A DNA stretch of 64,000 bases from Cucumis sativus (GCF_000004075.3 NC_026660.2:18557837-18621836), one strand, 5' to 3'; positions 11,486-24,691 are shown, counted from the stretch's first letter. The notes: generated from the letters alone by a model not told the origin. Numbers and translations are program-made.

Positions 11486-14400
11486 GGTTGAGGAAAGATT
11501 CTGAGAGAGTACAGATGAGAGAAGAGAAGAATTGTGGATTTAAGAGAAGTGGCAAAACCGGAAAAAAGAGAGAGAAAGAAAAAGAGAATTATGGGACAAT
11601 GGAGATTTCTAGTGAGGAAGAGAATGTAGAGGGCGGTGCCAGTGTGTCTCTATTCACCTTTTTTTTTCTCTCTTCTATCCTACTTTTTCAGTTATGATAT
11701 TTCTAGATAATTTTATACTTCCAAAAGTTAAAACATTATTTGTTTCAACAATGAACTATTTTGGGTTAAAAGAGTATAAAATTTTGCTTACTTTGGACTC
11801 TGAAGCCAAAAATTTTAGGATTTCAATTCATGGGTATGAGATTTGAGAAAGTTATTGCTATTATTATTATGATATATGTTTTGGGTAATGATTGAACCAA
11901 AGAAAATGAGTCTTATAAAGTTGGGGTTTTGATTATTTTGATTGATGATTAAGAGAGGAAGGTTTGGATTTGGATCATTATCACCCATTAGTGAAAGGGA
12001 AGAGAAGCTTAGGTATAAATAAGGATGCAGCCAAAATGATCAAGGTGGCAAAAATTGACAGCAAAAGTTTGAAATTTGGGGTTGCTTTGTAGTTACTTTA
12101 CTTTTCTTGAGAGGTGGTTGAAGTGATGAATGGAATGTGGAATTTGATATTCTCTAGGGATTGTGAACACACACATAACAACATAACTCTAAGATGCTTT
12201 GTAATTTGTACTTGTTATATGTACTAAAGTGAGTATATTGAATTACATATCTATATATAAATCTTCCTAACTCATTCCTATAAAATATTGTTTGAAACAT
12301 ATCTATATTTTGAAGGACGAATATTTATCAATTTGATCTCTTACGATGGATTCAAATATAGTAACCATGCTAAATAATATAAAATACTCACACACTCTAT
12401 AATGGATTTCAATAATGCCTCGAAATCTTGAAAAGATTTATTTTTTCCCATTGAACTTTGTGTTTAAAAAAGCTCTCGGTTCGTTAAAATAAAATCAAAA
12501 TTAATACAACGATTACTATGTGAAAATTGATTTTGTATGTGAATTTATGTTCCATTGTCACAAAGCATAGGACCATAAATTTAAATCCTTCATTCTTACC
12601 GATCTTATGATTACTAAGACATTTGCATGTCAATTAGAATATCATTATAGAGTATTGAGTTTAGGAAGATGTTTAATCAATAAATAATAGTATTTAGTAT
12701 AAATGTATGTAACTCAACTGACATAAATCTTAGTATTTTAGTCGTAGATTCTCTCATCTTACCTATCGTAAAAATGAATAGTAGTATTTACAAGACACAC
12801 AAAAGATATTTTTATAAGTTATCAAGATGAACATGATTCAACTAGCATACGTAATATATTATAAATTTATTAACGAGTATATAATACTTTAATCGGTTCT
12901 TTGTTCAATAATGTACAAATATTTTAACTCTAGGTCAAGAGTTTATGTTCACAGTAGTTGAGTTGTATTTAGGTCGGATGATATTTTAAAAGTTAAATAT
13001 ATATTTTTTTAAAATATAATTAAGTTGTTTATATTTATATCCAAATTGCAATTGTCTTAAAAGAATTAGACTAATTTAGATCTATTTGATGTCTTAGTAG
13101 GAGGATGAGAATGATTTTATTTTTTAAATAGTTCGAAATAATTTTGTAGTGTTTAAAATTTGTTTAAACAAAATTATGCTTTTAACTTATAAAAATTTAA
13201 TTTTAATTATGGTTTGAAAATAATGTTGAGAGGTGTAAAATCAAATATTATATTGATTTTGAAAATTATTAAAACCGTATTTGAATTATGTTATATAATT
13301 ATTGATTTGAACTATTTTCAATCAACAAACGACTATTGCAATTTTTTTAATTTTAAAATTGACTACGCAAATGAGATATATTTTGTATAATACTCACGAG
13401 TTACAAATGAGATAAATGATCTGTTGGCTCGAACCACTTTATTTTATGATAATTTTAGGTTGTTTTGGTTTCAATTCTTCTTCTAACTTAAAATATGGCT
13501 ATGGATTACGTTTGTCGTATTATTAATGTGATGCTGATTAGTTTGCAATAAATTGTTTATTTTAAACTAAATAATAATAAAAAAAAAAGGCTTAGATCCC
13601 AGCAATGGACGGTATGCTTCATTTCACATTCCAATAATTATTACGTGGAAGAAGAAGGATTTGATTTTTTTTGTCATAAAATAAAAACGATAGGATGTTT
13701 TTTTTATTTACTTAAATACAAAAAGAAAAAAAGAGTTTACATGTTCGAGAGAAATAAATAATTTACTTAAATACGAAAGAAAAATAGGAAGAATAAAGAT
13801 ATTTTTAAATATGACAAAATAAATTAAAATGTTTATAAAATATAACAAATTTCAAAATTTATCAATAAAATATACTAACGACAAACATCGATAGAAATTG
13901 ATAAAAATTTTATCAATAAATTTTGTTATCACCAATTTTATCATTTATAATAACTTTTTAAATTGTTATTAACCATGGTGATTATCTATCATTTTCTATT
14001 TACTAAAAGGGTGATTAATTTTCAAATTTATTTCAATGTTTTATTTGTACTAAATAAGTGACATTATTCATTTGTTAAAGTTGTATAAATGAAGGAGCGA
14101 CCATTTGGACTTAAATATATATATGTTTTAATGGTGCATTAAAATTTATTTGGCTTAGATGAAACTTTGCATGAATTTGGGTGCTCCGACTATTTTTCGA
14201 AAAACAAAATGCAATGTAATTAAACCATAGTTTATGATAAAAATTGTTACGAGCTAGTCTGGGAGTGAAAAGCTGGTCCATATTTTACTTATTGGAAGAT
14301 GTGATAATAAAATGTTAAAATTGGAAGAGTAGAAGCTTTTGATAAAAGCCATATATGCAAAATAAAATAGTTCGGATTTTAAGAGAATGTCACGTGTCAT

Positions 14401-14559
14401 GAGATGTGGGTTATTAAGATATTTAGACTAAAAATGTACTATAATACCCTTCTAAGCCCAGGCCTCTATGATGGCTTCTTCTAGCCCATCGCTCAAGGTG
14501 TCAAAAACCCTAAACAGAATACACTGACGCTACCTCTTTCTTCTTCATTTTCACCCCCA
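11486..14559. other. Divergent intergenic region between X8-GPI and PPR genes
   Basis: About 3 kb of AT-rich DNA with no supported gene. The start (11486..11650) is the purine-rich leader and promoter of the X8-GPI gene. Around 13800..13940 lies AT-rich DNA containing words such as TATAACAAAT, TTGATAAAAA and AAATTTTGTTA, resembling the inverted-repeat element at 37.9 kb. The last part is the promoter and leader of the PPR gene. Confidence 0.55.
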
Positions 14560-14633
14560 ATGCCATTTCTCCAGATTTGATGCTCCATCCATGGCGTCCA
14601 AAATGGCGATTCTCTCTAGAACTCATTCTCTAA
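14560..14633 (+). promoter_or_regulatory. Two overlapping upstream ORFs before the PPR start codon
   Basis: uORF1 (14560..14580) has six codons and ends in TGA. Its last A is the first base of uORF2's ATG (TGATG). uORF2 (14580..14633, 17 codons plus stop) overlaps the main ATG at 14591 in another frame. If transcription starts upstream, both would lower initiation at the main ATG, with leaky scanning needed. The transcript start is not known from sequence. Confidence 0.5.
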
Positions 14634-17600
14634 TCAGAACCACAAGCCTCAACAATGTCTGCTTCTTCAAGCCCATTTCCACCTTCACATATCTCTCTCA
14701 AGAACCTCAGCTCGTTAATGAACCAGTGGACATTTCTTTAACTCCACTCCCACCGAATCCCGCCTCTGGTAGTCCACTTTACAATGAGAACTGGCGGAAT
14801 CCGCTCAACAACTATTCTATGGCTCAGTCTATGATTCCGGATGGTTTTCTTAGCCAATCCCCGAACTATCGTATTCAAGCATTGTCTCAAACGCTTGATG
14901 TTCAAGGCTTGTTGAGTGTTTTTGCTGATTGGATGGCTTCCCAGCGCTGGGAAGATATGAAGCAGTTGTTTGAGTTTTGGATTCGGTCGCTGGATAAGGA
15001 TGGGAAGCCTAATAAGCCAGATGTTAACTTGTATAACAATTATTTGAGGGCTAACTTGATGTCTGACGCTACGCCTGGAGTGCTTCTTGATTTACTGACT
15101 CGAATGGAGGACTATGCGATCTCACCCAACACTGCATCATTCAATTTAGTATTAAAGGCGATGTACCAAGCTAGGGAGACCGAGGCTGCTGAAAAATTGC
15201 TTGAACGGTTAGATTTTGAATCCTTTTCGTCATTCAATCTTCAACAAACTTGTCGTTTTTTTTTACATGTCAACTGCTTTTGTTCCGCGTGCCTCTAGAT
15301 TGACCTCTTTATGGAATTCCTATATTATTTCTTGTTCATTGGGAATTCAACGTTCAAACTTCAATGGAGCTTCGAGATACTGTGTATGCTTCTTTGGCTA
15401 TAGCACTATAAGAAATAGGATTGGTACCTAAGAAATTGACAAATCCTGAAGTAGAGCACTTATCAATCAGATTGAATAATCTTTGAATAGATGTTCGAAT
15501 AGATGTGTAAACGCAAAAGATCACACTGACGTTGGTGAAACAACAATGCAAGATCAGCAGTATCATTGAGGTATCTTAAAACCCATATGGAAGCAACTAC
15601 GTGATTCGCATGAGTATGTGTATGACTATGCAGGGTGAAGTTAAGACAGTGAAAAACACCAATTAAAGCTTGATAGTTCCGAGCACCAGTAGAAGAGCAA
15701 ATAGCTCCACCATCAGAAGTTTGTTGTGCAAGAGGAGTGGGGCAAGACTGAGCACCAATCATGCCAGAATGTTTCAAAATGTCCTTGGTATAATTTGCTT
15801 GATGGAAAAAAATGCTCGCCTTTATACAGGAGATCTCAAGACCATGAAAGTGCTTTAAAATACACAGATCAATCATGCAAAAATGAAGCTTAAAATAAGA
15901 GCATTGACATAAGAAGGATAAATTATGGGGGACAACTTGCCTAACTCTACAACATTTGGGTGTTAAGGAAACTCGCAGAAAATTAATTCCTAACTAGTTG
16001 GCCACCAGGGATTGAACCCTTAACCCCTTAGTTATTGAAACTATGTATCCTTTTTCAACACTATGCCAACCCATGATGATTAGAAGGATCAATCTCAGTT
16101 AAAATGATATCATGAACGTACAATAACAGAAAATAAATATGTAATTAACCACCATGGCTTGTTACAAAAAGATAGGCACTGGTCAAGTATAGTCTGTCCT
16201 GTAGACTTCTTAACCTTAGGGCTGAAACTTTTGTCATAAACCACAATATCACACCTTTTTATTCGTACCCTATAGCAATGAGTCATGCCTTATATTAAGC
16301 GCTACCATTTTGATTTCTCTTAATACGATGCACCTATTTTTGTCATGTTGCAATCATGCTTGGTGCCAAAGGAGAGAGACCAAGTATTCTGCTTCACTGA
16401 AACACCATATTCTTTGCTCATTGCTTGTTTCCAAATATCCAATTTAGAAGCCTTTTTACAAGGGGAATGTTCCTCTTGAATAGAATCAACAGTAGCAAGA
16501 AAGATCTTCTTTGAAATACCAAGTTCACTTTTTGTTTCTTATTATTTTTTTTATAAGAAACATTATGAAGTAGGGGAAACCCCAAACACCTAAAGGTGAT
16601 TACAAAAATAAGAACCAATTAGAGACAAGAAAGGAGAGACTATAGTTCTTAAAAGGGTGTCCAGTTTTGCACCAATAAAAAAGCAGTAGATAAAACAATG
16701 TCCCAAAAAGAAGTAAAAGAAGAATTAGAGTCTTGAAACAGCCACTTATTTCGCTCCGTCCATAAGGTTCAGAAGAAAGCACGAACAATAGCCAACCAAA
16801 TTGTCTTTTTGTACCCCCCGAAAGGGTGACCCACCAAGAAGGAATCAAGGATGCCCTTAGTATTAATGAAATGAGTGATCGACCTACCAAAAGCATCCAA
16901 GATGATGTTCCAAAACTGAGTAGCAAATGAACCTTGCACGAAAAGGTGAGATGCAAATTCCACATTATTTTGACAGATCACACACCAAGCAGGAGAAAGA
17001 GACATATACGACATTTGGCATTGGAGACAATCGACAGTGTTAATGGCATCGTGGCCAAGCTCCCAGAAGAAGATTTTAATTTTCTTTGGGTATTGATCAT
17101 ACTAGATAACAAAATAAAGATCTATAGTAGAGGACCCAATTGAACTAGTTAAATCATCAATGGAGATTAACAGTAAAAGATGTAGAGGAATCAATGGTCC
17201 AACTCCAAGAATCAGGAACCATAGGAAAGCGAACAAGAGCCAAAATAACAGTTAAGGAGGCCTATTCCAGAATTTCAGAATAAATAAAATTACGGCGAAA
17301 ATGTAAATCCCAAACCTCAATAGTATCACGCCACGTCTCGGCCACAAAAATATCTGGAAGATCAGAAAGTCGGAACAAACAAGGGAATTTCACTGAGAGA
17401 GGACCACCACCAAGCCAATGATTTGTCCAAAAGGAAATGTTCGAACCCTATATTGAGACAAATTTTTAGTTCAAGGAGCAACAAGGTCAATTGTTTTGCA
17501 AATGAATCTCCACAATGACTTTGAAAACACATTAATACATACGATCAATCACAAGAGGGGAAATAATACTGAGCTACAATGAGCATGCGCCACGATGCAT

Positions 17601-20600
17601 CCATCTTCATTTAAAAACAGTTTTATCCATTTGGCAAGGAGAGTAAAATTGCGATGATAGAGACTACCTACATTCAGGCCACCGAGAATCTCAGGGCATG
17701 AGTAGTAGGCCAATTCACATTATGCATACCATTCTCACCACAAGAACCATCCCAAATGACGTCACGAATCAGCTTTTCTAGGCGATTAATAATCTCATTA
17801 GGAGCATGGAAAAGAGAAAATTATAAGTGGGCAAACTCGAGAGAGTGACTTGTATAAATAAGGGTCTAACGACCACCTTTGGAGATATGGACATACTTCT
17901 AGTTATGAAATTTGTGCTGAATCCTCTCAATAACCGGGTTCCATAGAGTAAGAGAGTTTGATTTGGCGCCAAGAGGAAGGCCAAGGTAGGATGTTAGCCA
18001 ATGACACTTTTTGCAACCAAAAGAAGTCACCATCCAGTCAATATCACTATTAGAAATGTGAATACCCAACAATTCAGTTTTGGTAAGATTAATGGCAAGT
18101 TCACTTTTGATTGCATCAAATGAGAATTGTGAGTAACATTGTTTAAAACATCAACAAGCTCAACACTGGCTATGATACAATCACAATATTCTCCAAGAAC
18201 ATGTTCAACGTTAAAAACAGTGACAACAACAAAAGTAATGGTCTGTTAGGGACAAGAACCTTAGAGAACCACATCCCAAAAGCCAACTATTGGGGTGGGA
18301 GAGTCGAGACACTTAAGCATAGTGGTCATCCCATTTGTAATGTGGGACAAAAACATCTTGTACTACCTTGGTTCCTAACATAGCATCAGACAACCACTAA
18401 ATGGCAATAGTGTTATCAACTGCAAAAATAGATTTAATATTATGCTGCAAATTAGGAGAAACATTAGTTAAAGCATCACCAATTGTTTCTACAAATTGTG
18501 TGTTGAGTTGCGGGATAAAAGAAAAAATGGTGAGGGAAAAGACAAAGGTGAGTTAGAAACATAAGAGGAAGTAACTTTAGGGGTATCAAAAGGGAATAAG
18601 GTAACATAAAAAGGAAAGTGACGAGAACGAGATTTGTAAAGACGACCACCGGCGGATTTATCATAGGGTCAGAGTCCCTCTTCAACTTTATGCTCTTTAT
18701 ATTACATATATAGAAAAAATTGAAATAATACGAATTCTAAAAGTTAGCCTAATGGTAAATCTGTCTCCTAGCCCCCTCCCCTTCATGACCTAGGTTCAAG
18801 TTCTACTCCATATATTTTTTTAGATTAAAGCCTCTTATCAATAAAATTTCTAGATTTGCCACTAACGACGACCATTTGGTTAGTTGAGAAGTTGTGGGGA
18901 AATCGGTGCACCAAGCATCACAGGGGTTAGAGCTACAAAATTTAAGGTTACGTAACAAAGTCTTGTTGGCTAAATGGTTGTGGCCTTTTGCTCTTGAGCT
19001 CGAATCCTTGCGGCAAAGGATTATTGTGAGCAAACATGACCCCATTCATATGATTGGGTTCGGGTGGTGAAAGGGGTTAAAGGCACCTATCGAAATCTTT
19101 GGAAAGATATTTTTGTTGAGCTCCATTCCTTTTCCCCATCTTGCTCATTGTGTGGTGGGGGATGGTAAGGAAATGCATTTTTGGGTAAATTGTTGGGTGG
19201 TGGATAGGTCTCTCTTCATTGTTTCTTCATTTGTCCTTTTTGAAAAATTGCGCCGTGCAGACTTTTTGGTTCCGTCCAAAATTTTGTTTATTTTTCCTTT
19301 GGTTTATGTGAACCGTTGAACATTAATTAGGGAAATGGTAGATGTGGCTTTCCTTCTTTTCTTGGTGGAGGGTTTTGACTTTTGGGAGAAGGGATGCATG
19401 TGTTTGGAGTCCTAACCCTTTGGTGGGCTTTTCTTGTAAATCATTCTTGAGGATCTTATTGGATTCCTCTTTTGTCGTTGATTCAGTCATTAATGTTTTA
19501 TGGAGGACTAAGATTCCAGATAAAGTCGAGTTCTCTTTTTGGCAAGTTTTGCTTGGTCGTGTGAGTAAATTGGATAAGCTAATGAGAAAGATGCCTTCGT
19601 TAATGGATCCTTTTTGTTTTATCCATTGCCTGAAGGTGGAGAAAAACTTGGATCACCTTCTTTGGGAGTGTCCATTTGTGAGTTCTTTTTGGAATGATCT
19701 CTTTAAGGAGCGATATATCACTGGCGTCAATGAAAAAATCTTGTTTCTGTTTGTTTTATTTTAAAATGACACCTGTTTGTTGGAGGTGGATGTGTAGGCT
19801 GTGGGCACATGCTTTTTTTTCTCTTCCAATTTCTCTCTCTAAATGAAAAATGCCCTTACTTTGAAAAAAAGATCCAAGAGAATGATTGATATACACATGC
19901 ACCCTCCGTTTCTTATGAGAACATTCATTCTAGAGTTGAGAAGATTTTCAGTAAGCCATTTAAGCAGCAAATTTACAAGCTGACTCGAGGATAAGACCAA
20001 GTATACTTTGAATAGTCAACAAAAATAGACATGGTAGGGCAATCTATGTCTTTTGCCATGCACAATGTTCAAAAGAAAAAAAAGTCATACAAAAAGATGA
20101 TTTCAAAGAACGATGAACAGTGTTGAGGGTGGGGTACTTGGATGGCCTAACTGGTTATGACACAATTGGAATTAACGTAAACATAGTAATTGAAGCCATT
20201 TATAGATTTTATTGAGTTTTTCTTACCTGATTTACTATCAACTTTACATTTCTGTACAACAACAATGGCCTTTGACATCATTGTCATTAGTTATGGCCTT
20301 TGAACATAATTTTCTTTCTTGTTATCAGTATGTTGCAGACAGGAGAAGAGTCAATGCCTGATGATGAATCATATGATTTAGTAATTCGAATGCTGTTGTC
20401 AACATATCAGATTGATGCTGCCTTGAAATATATTGACTTGACCTCAAAACCAGGTCATATGCTGTCGTTGAAAGCATTCAGTGAATGTGTGAGGAGCTGT
20501 GTTAGAAAAGGCAGGCTGGACACACTGGTGTCGGTAATTGATAAGTGCAAGGTAATAGACCAGTTCAATTGATGGCTAGGAAATTTATTTATTTATTATT

Positions 20601-22804
20601 ATTATATTTGCTTTTTGCTTTTTGCTTCATTACTTTTCCTGATGGTGCAACAGGCAACTGTCGAAAATAAAGCTCTTAGCCCAACATGGAACTCGTGTTA
20701 TGATATTGCTATAGCCGCAACTCAACAGGATAATAGTAAACTAGCTTACTATGCTCTTGAATTTATGGCCCAATGGATTGCTCGAGGTGAAAATGCAAGG
20801 CCTCCAGTTCATCTTTCAGTAGACGAAGGATTAGTTGTATCCACTCTTGGAACTGCAGGTAGAACCTACAGTTCCTCTCTTTTAGATGCAGCTTGGTCAG
20901 TTCTAAAGCGCTCATTACGGCAAAAGAAGGTTCCAAATCCTGAATCTTTTCTCGGAAAGATTTATACTCTTGCATCACTTGGGAATCTGCAGAGGGCCTT
21001 TAGTACTCTACGTGAATTTGAAGAGGCTTATAGGAATTCTGATGATGGATCTTGTGAAGATATGTTTTCTCCGTTCACTTCTTTACATCCATTAGTTGTG
21101 GCGTGCTCTAAGAAGGGTTTTGAGACCCTGGACTTGGTATAATTTTTTACCAGTAAAAATTATGAATATGCAGTTTCCATATTTCCTTTTATAAGTAATG
21201 TAGATCAAAATATAATATGGTATCATGCATCCTTTATCGGTCTAGCAATGTATCAATATTCATATAACAAGAAATTGTTAGGCCTTCTGCAAGTTCTTAT
21301 ATCTAACCACTAATCAGGACTTGAAGCGTTTCAATAAAATTTGATATTGTTAAAAATTACTGTATAAGCAACATTACTTTTATTGTTTGAGACCTGAGTT
21401 TGACTTGAGCTGTACAACTTGAACGTATGAACATTCAGTATCATTATGGAGGGGTGGGAGACAGGTGGTAAATACACTTTGAAAAATTGAATGTAGAAAA
21501 CAATTGTAGTATTATGATATTTTCTTCATGTATATCATTTCATCTTATGTATAATATTATATTTTTCTCCTTTCAAATCTAGGAGATAGCTTTCTTTGTC
21601 AAAGCCATTTACGGGCGTTCATCAAATAATAAATTTTGTTGTGGGAGGTCTAGAAGAATATTTACTATTACTAGGATAAAAGTCAACGGAGGCAAGTAGA
21701 GTGCAAGTGTACCTCTCACAGGATACGAACATAAAAGGTCATGTGATGTGTTTCGTATTAGGTACCTGGCATGCTTCCCTTGTTGAAAGATCTTCAATGA
21801 CTAAATTAATAAGTGCGTGATAGCTATGTATTTTATTCTTTCCTTTAATTCATCAGAGTTACCTATCTAAGTTTCTCTCCTTTTTCAGGTTTATTTTCAA
21901 CTGGAAAACTTAAGCCGTGCAGATCCTCCTTACAAGTCTGTTGCTGCATTGAACTGTGTGATTTTAGGCTGTGCAAATATATGGGACCTTGATCGTGCAT
22001 ACCAAACGTTTGAAGCAATCGGTTCAAGTTTTGGTTTGACCCCCAACATCCATTCATACAACGCTCTGATGTATGCATTCGGAAGGCTAAAGAAGGTCAG
22101 CCTTTAACCTTTTATGCCACTTCCTTATTCACTCACAAAAGCACACATGCAATTAGCTGCTGAAATTCCATTGACTGTACTGGATGAATGGTGGCTGAAA
22201 AAAGATAACAAACGACACGTATCATTTATGGGTTAGGTTGCTATGTCTTTGTTGCAAGAGGGGACTAAATACGCGTAGTGAAAATTTAGGGGTTAATTGC
22301 GCAATCGAGTATTTCTTATGTACATCACACACATCTAGACCATATAAACGGAAAATTTTGCTGACTTCTATGGTCACTTGGCAGACATTTGAAGCTGCAA
22401 GGGTATTTGAACACTTAGTAGGTTTGGGCATCAAACCAAATGCAACATCTTATTCATTGCTTGCTGATGCTCATCTCATTAACCGCGATCCCAAATCTGC
22501 TCTTGCTGCAATCGATAATATGGTAAAATTATTGTTTCAATTGTCTTGTATATCTTCGTAGTTTTGTGTTTTCTTTCACGGTGGTGCTAATTGCGTCACA
22601 AAATGTTTCTGCAAGGTAACGGCGGGATTCGCACCTTCAAAAGAATTGCTGAAAAAGGTGAGGAGGCGATGCATTCGAGAGCAGGATTACGATAGTAATG
22701 ATAAGGTGGGAAACCTGGCCCAGAATTTCAAAATTCGAATGGGATCAGAGAGCCGTAGGGATATTCTATTCAATCTGAACTACGGCAGCAATTATGATGC
22801 ATAG
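14591..22804 (+). CDS. Mitochondrial pentatricopeptide (PPR) repeat protein, At1g26460-like
   Basis: Six exons: 14591..15207, 20329..20551, 20654..21136, 21889..22095, 22385..22522 and 22616..22804, 618 aa. Phases match at every junction (LLER|MLQTGEES across the first). The N-terminus (MASKMAILSRTHSLIRTTSL) is rich in Arg/Ser with no acids, like a mitochondrial presequence. The body has degenerate PPR/TPR helical pairs: PDVNLYNNYLRANL and SPNTASFNLVLKAMYQARE near residues 145-200, TPNIHSYNALMYAFGRLKK and KPNATSYSLLADAHLINRD near 495-560. From memory it matches the conserved single-copy Arabidopsis protein At1g26460 (about 630 aa), a mitochondrial PPR reported among mitoribosome-associated proteins; the last point is recall, not evidence here. 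Intron 1 (15208..20328) is 5.1 kb because of nested transposons. Confidence 0.9.
15926..16078 (-). mobile_element. Au-type SINE (tRNA-derived), 3'-truncated
   Basis: Read on the minus strand it begins with a tRNA-like head: box A-like TGGCATAGTGTTG and box B-like GGTTCAATCCC. The family body then follows (GGTGGCCAACTAG, GAGTTTCCTTAACACC, AAATGTTGTAGAG, GTTGTCCCCC). This matches the Au SINE as I remember it from many angiosperms. The usual last part after GTTGTCCC is missing. It lies within the reverse-transcriptase part of the copia fossil. Confidence 0.82.
16533..18096 (-). mobile_element. 5'-truncated L1-type LINE fragment with 12-bp target duplication
   Basis: The minus strand encodes the back half of a plant LINE reverse transcriptase (ending of the palm with LGLPLGAKSNSLTLW, then GGRLTLIYTSHSLE), followed by a zf-RVT-like region (CVICQNNVEFASHLF) and the typical C-terminal end near 16600. 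A short A-rich tail follows on that strand at the low-coordinate end. AAGTTCACTTTT flanks both sides (16521..16532 and 18097..18108), a clean 12-bp target-site duplication. Several stops and frameshifts make it dead. The 5' truncation and tail are normal for LINE insertion. It inserted into the copia fossil. Confidence 0.85.
18649..18866. mobile_element. Small 218-bp element with 8-bp target duplication (hAT-like MITE candidate)
   Basis: GACGACCA occurs directly at 18641..18648 and 18867..18874 on either side. The ends are imperfectly inverted (GGCGGATTTA at left; TGGCAAATCTA when the right end is read backwards). An 8-bp duplication fits hAT elements. The interior holds GTTAGCCTAATGGTAAA and GACCTAGGTTCAAGTTC, which resemble tRNA-type box A and box B, so a SINE origin cannot be excluded. 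Confidence 0.62.
18880..19868 (+). mobile_element. LINE 3' fragment, opposite orientation
   Basis: Plus-strand translation gives plant LINE C-terminal sequence: GLELQNLRLRNKVLLAKWLW (around 18925..18985) and, in a longer frame 19342..19764, a zf-RVT segment (LWRTKIPDKVEFSFWQVLL, later NLDHLLWECPFVSSFWNDLF). Frame changes and stops separate the pieces, for example after about 19050. It ends in a short A run near 19861..19868. No target duplication was found. It is unrelated in orientation to the LINE at 16.5-18.1 kb. Confidence 0.78.
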
Positions 22805-24691
22805 GTAAAACTTCTAAAGGAGCAGTGCGCACAATCAAAATAATCCAAACACGATCAGCATCTTAACTAAAACCTTAAAAATCTGTTTATTCCATGAATT
22901 TGATTTTGATTAAATTTAGTAAATGGTTTTGTAGGATCACCATTCCTACTTGGAAAATCTGAACTGCGGTAATTGGTATGTCAAACCTGCTAGAGTTTGT
23001 CTCTTAAATTAAATGCTATCCTGTATTTGTAAATTATTAGAGTCTACAAGCTTCTCAAGTACGGCAGGATGAATGTTAGGATCATGCCTTCTTTTCTCTC
23101 ATTATAGATTCAAATTATATTTGTTTTTTGTTCCCTAAAGTTCAAATTAGAGAAGCAGAACTGAGTAGTTCAGACATTTTGATTTTGACGAATAATATGG
23201 CCAACTGATTTCTATGACCCTGTCAGCAGTTTTTGACCTATTAAAGTTCGTTTCTCAAAATTTATAGTACTACGACAGTATAAATACTTTCTATTTATTG
23301 TCTACCACTTCAACAAGCACTTGTGGAAATGAATAGGGAATTTGTAAAGGTGAAATTATACTTATACTGTGAACAAATGGGAGTTTGATAGTTATGAGTT
23401 GTGTGCCTTGCAATTATTTTTTTTACTTAAAGTAAGCATGTCATAATTTAATTTTAATTTTTGAGCAGAAAACCTTTTAGGTATAATTTAACAATCTAAT
23501 TTAACTTAAAAAGATTTAACCACATAATTAGAATGAATTTGATTAAGTGTATCAATTTAGTTTTTGGTTAAGTTTAGTTACAATCCTCATTAAGGTTTTC
23601 CACAATTTAGTTCTTAAGATCGACACCAAGATTGCCATCAAATATTTAGTGAGATTGAACTCATTTTTCCTTTTCCTTTTTTTTTATTTTTTATTTTTAA
23701 TGTAATTTTAACTTCTTTTTTTTTAAATTATTGAATATCCTAACACAAGCGATAATATGGAAAATTGTTTTAAGTGAAACTTTTATAAATATGATAAAAA
23801 ATCATAATTTATCAAGATGTATTATGATTATCATAACGCAGATAAACACATTAAAATTTACAACACATTTAAGATAATGCATTAATTTGTTGTTTTTTCT
23901 GAAATTTTAACAAAGTGCTTCTTCACTTTTTATCTTCAATAATTATGCGGTTTATATATAATTTAATTCTATTAATGAAAAGTTTTTCAAAGGGTAAAAT
24001 TTTATTCCATGCAATTGGAGTCGAGGTTTTAGAATCTTTGACCCCTTCCTCTCCAAAATCTCTCACCCAACAGTTCATTTGTTTTTGTTGTTGGACATAT
24101 GCAACAATAGCCTCCTTCCTTAATGGTCATTCAAACATAATACTTAGCGATACATGTTAATGTTAATGTAAATTCATACCCTTATTGTCAACATGAGCTT
24201 AGCTTATTTCATGTTCGTGTTGAAAAAGTTATTCCAAATAAAAACGAGAAAAAAAAATTGAGAAGTTAACCAAAAAAAAATTAAGAACAAAAGAATTAGC
24301 ATTGGAAGCTCCAAATTGAAGAAAAATCATGAACTAGAAAAATTTTATTGTGCGAAAGATTATTACAACCACACAAATTTCTCCATGACTTCAATTATAA
24401 AAGCACACAAAAAACATTACCACACTCACATGACAAATGGAGATGATTTTGAAATCAAAGGGTAGAGACTTATTTTACGGTAAGATTTGCAACTCAACTT
24501 CTAATATTTTGTCAAAATCCAACAATGTACATTACATCCTTCTTCCAACGCCTCCAGCAGTGGGGTCATCCCCTCCTCCTCGCCCTCTTCTTCATCCTAT
24601 CCTCGTCCCACATTTTCCCTTTCCTTTCCTTTCTATCCCTTCTTTACTTCTCTGCTTATTATATCGTATGAGTGAGAAATTATCAAAATGT

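Larger units (their letters stand above)
15470..20170 (-). mobile_element. Old, broken Ty1-copia fossil with other elements nested in it
   Basis: On the minus strand within intron 1 of the PPR gene, copia protein parts occur in the expected order from high to low coordinates. They are a pre-integrase-like segment (HNQLGHPSTP, about 19880..20170), a probable integrase/RT hinge region (about 18110..18640), the first half of reverse transcriptase (about 16090..16520), and RT end to RNase H (about 15470..15880). The copy is heavily decayed with many breaks. It is further split by an Au SINE, a LINE fragment with its own target duplication, a second LINE fragment and a small DNA element. LTRs were not located. 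It is clearly much older than the copia element at 1.4-6.2 kb. Confidence 0.72.

Noticed and set aside
19342-19764. 140-codon plus-strand frame in the PPR intron as a possible extra host exon
   Set aside because: Its sequence is the zf-RVT end of a LINE, and exons 14591..15207 and 20329..20551 join directly in frame.
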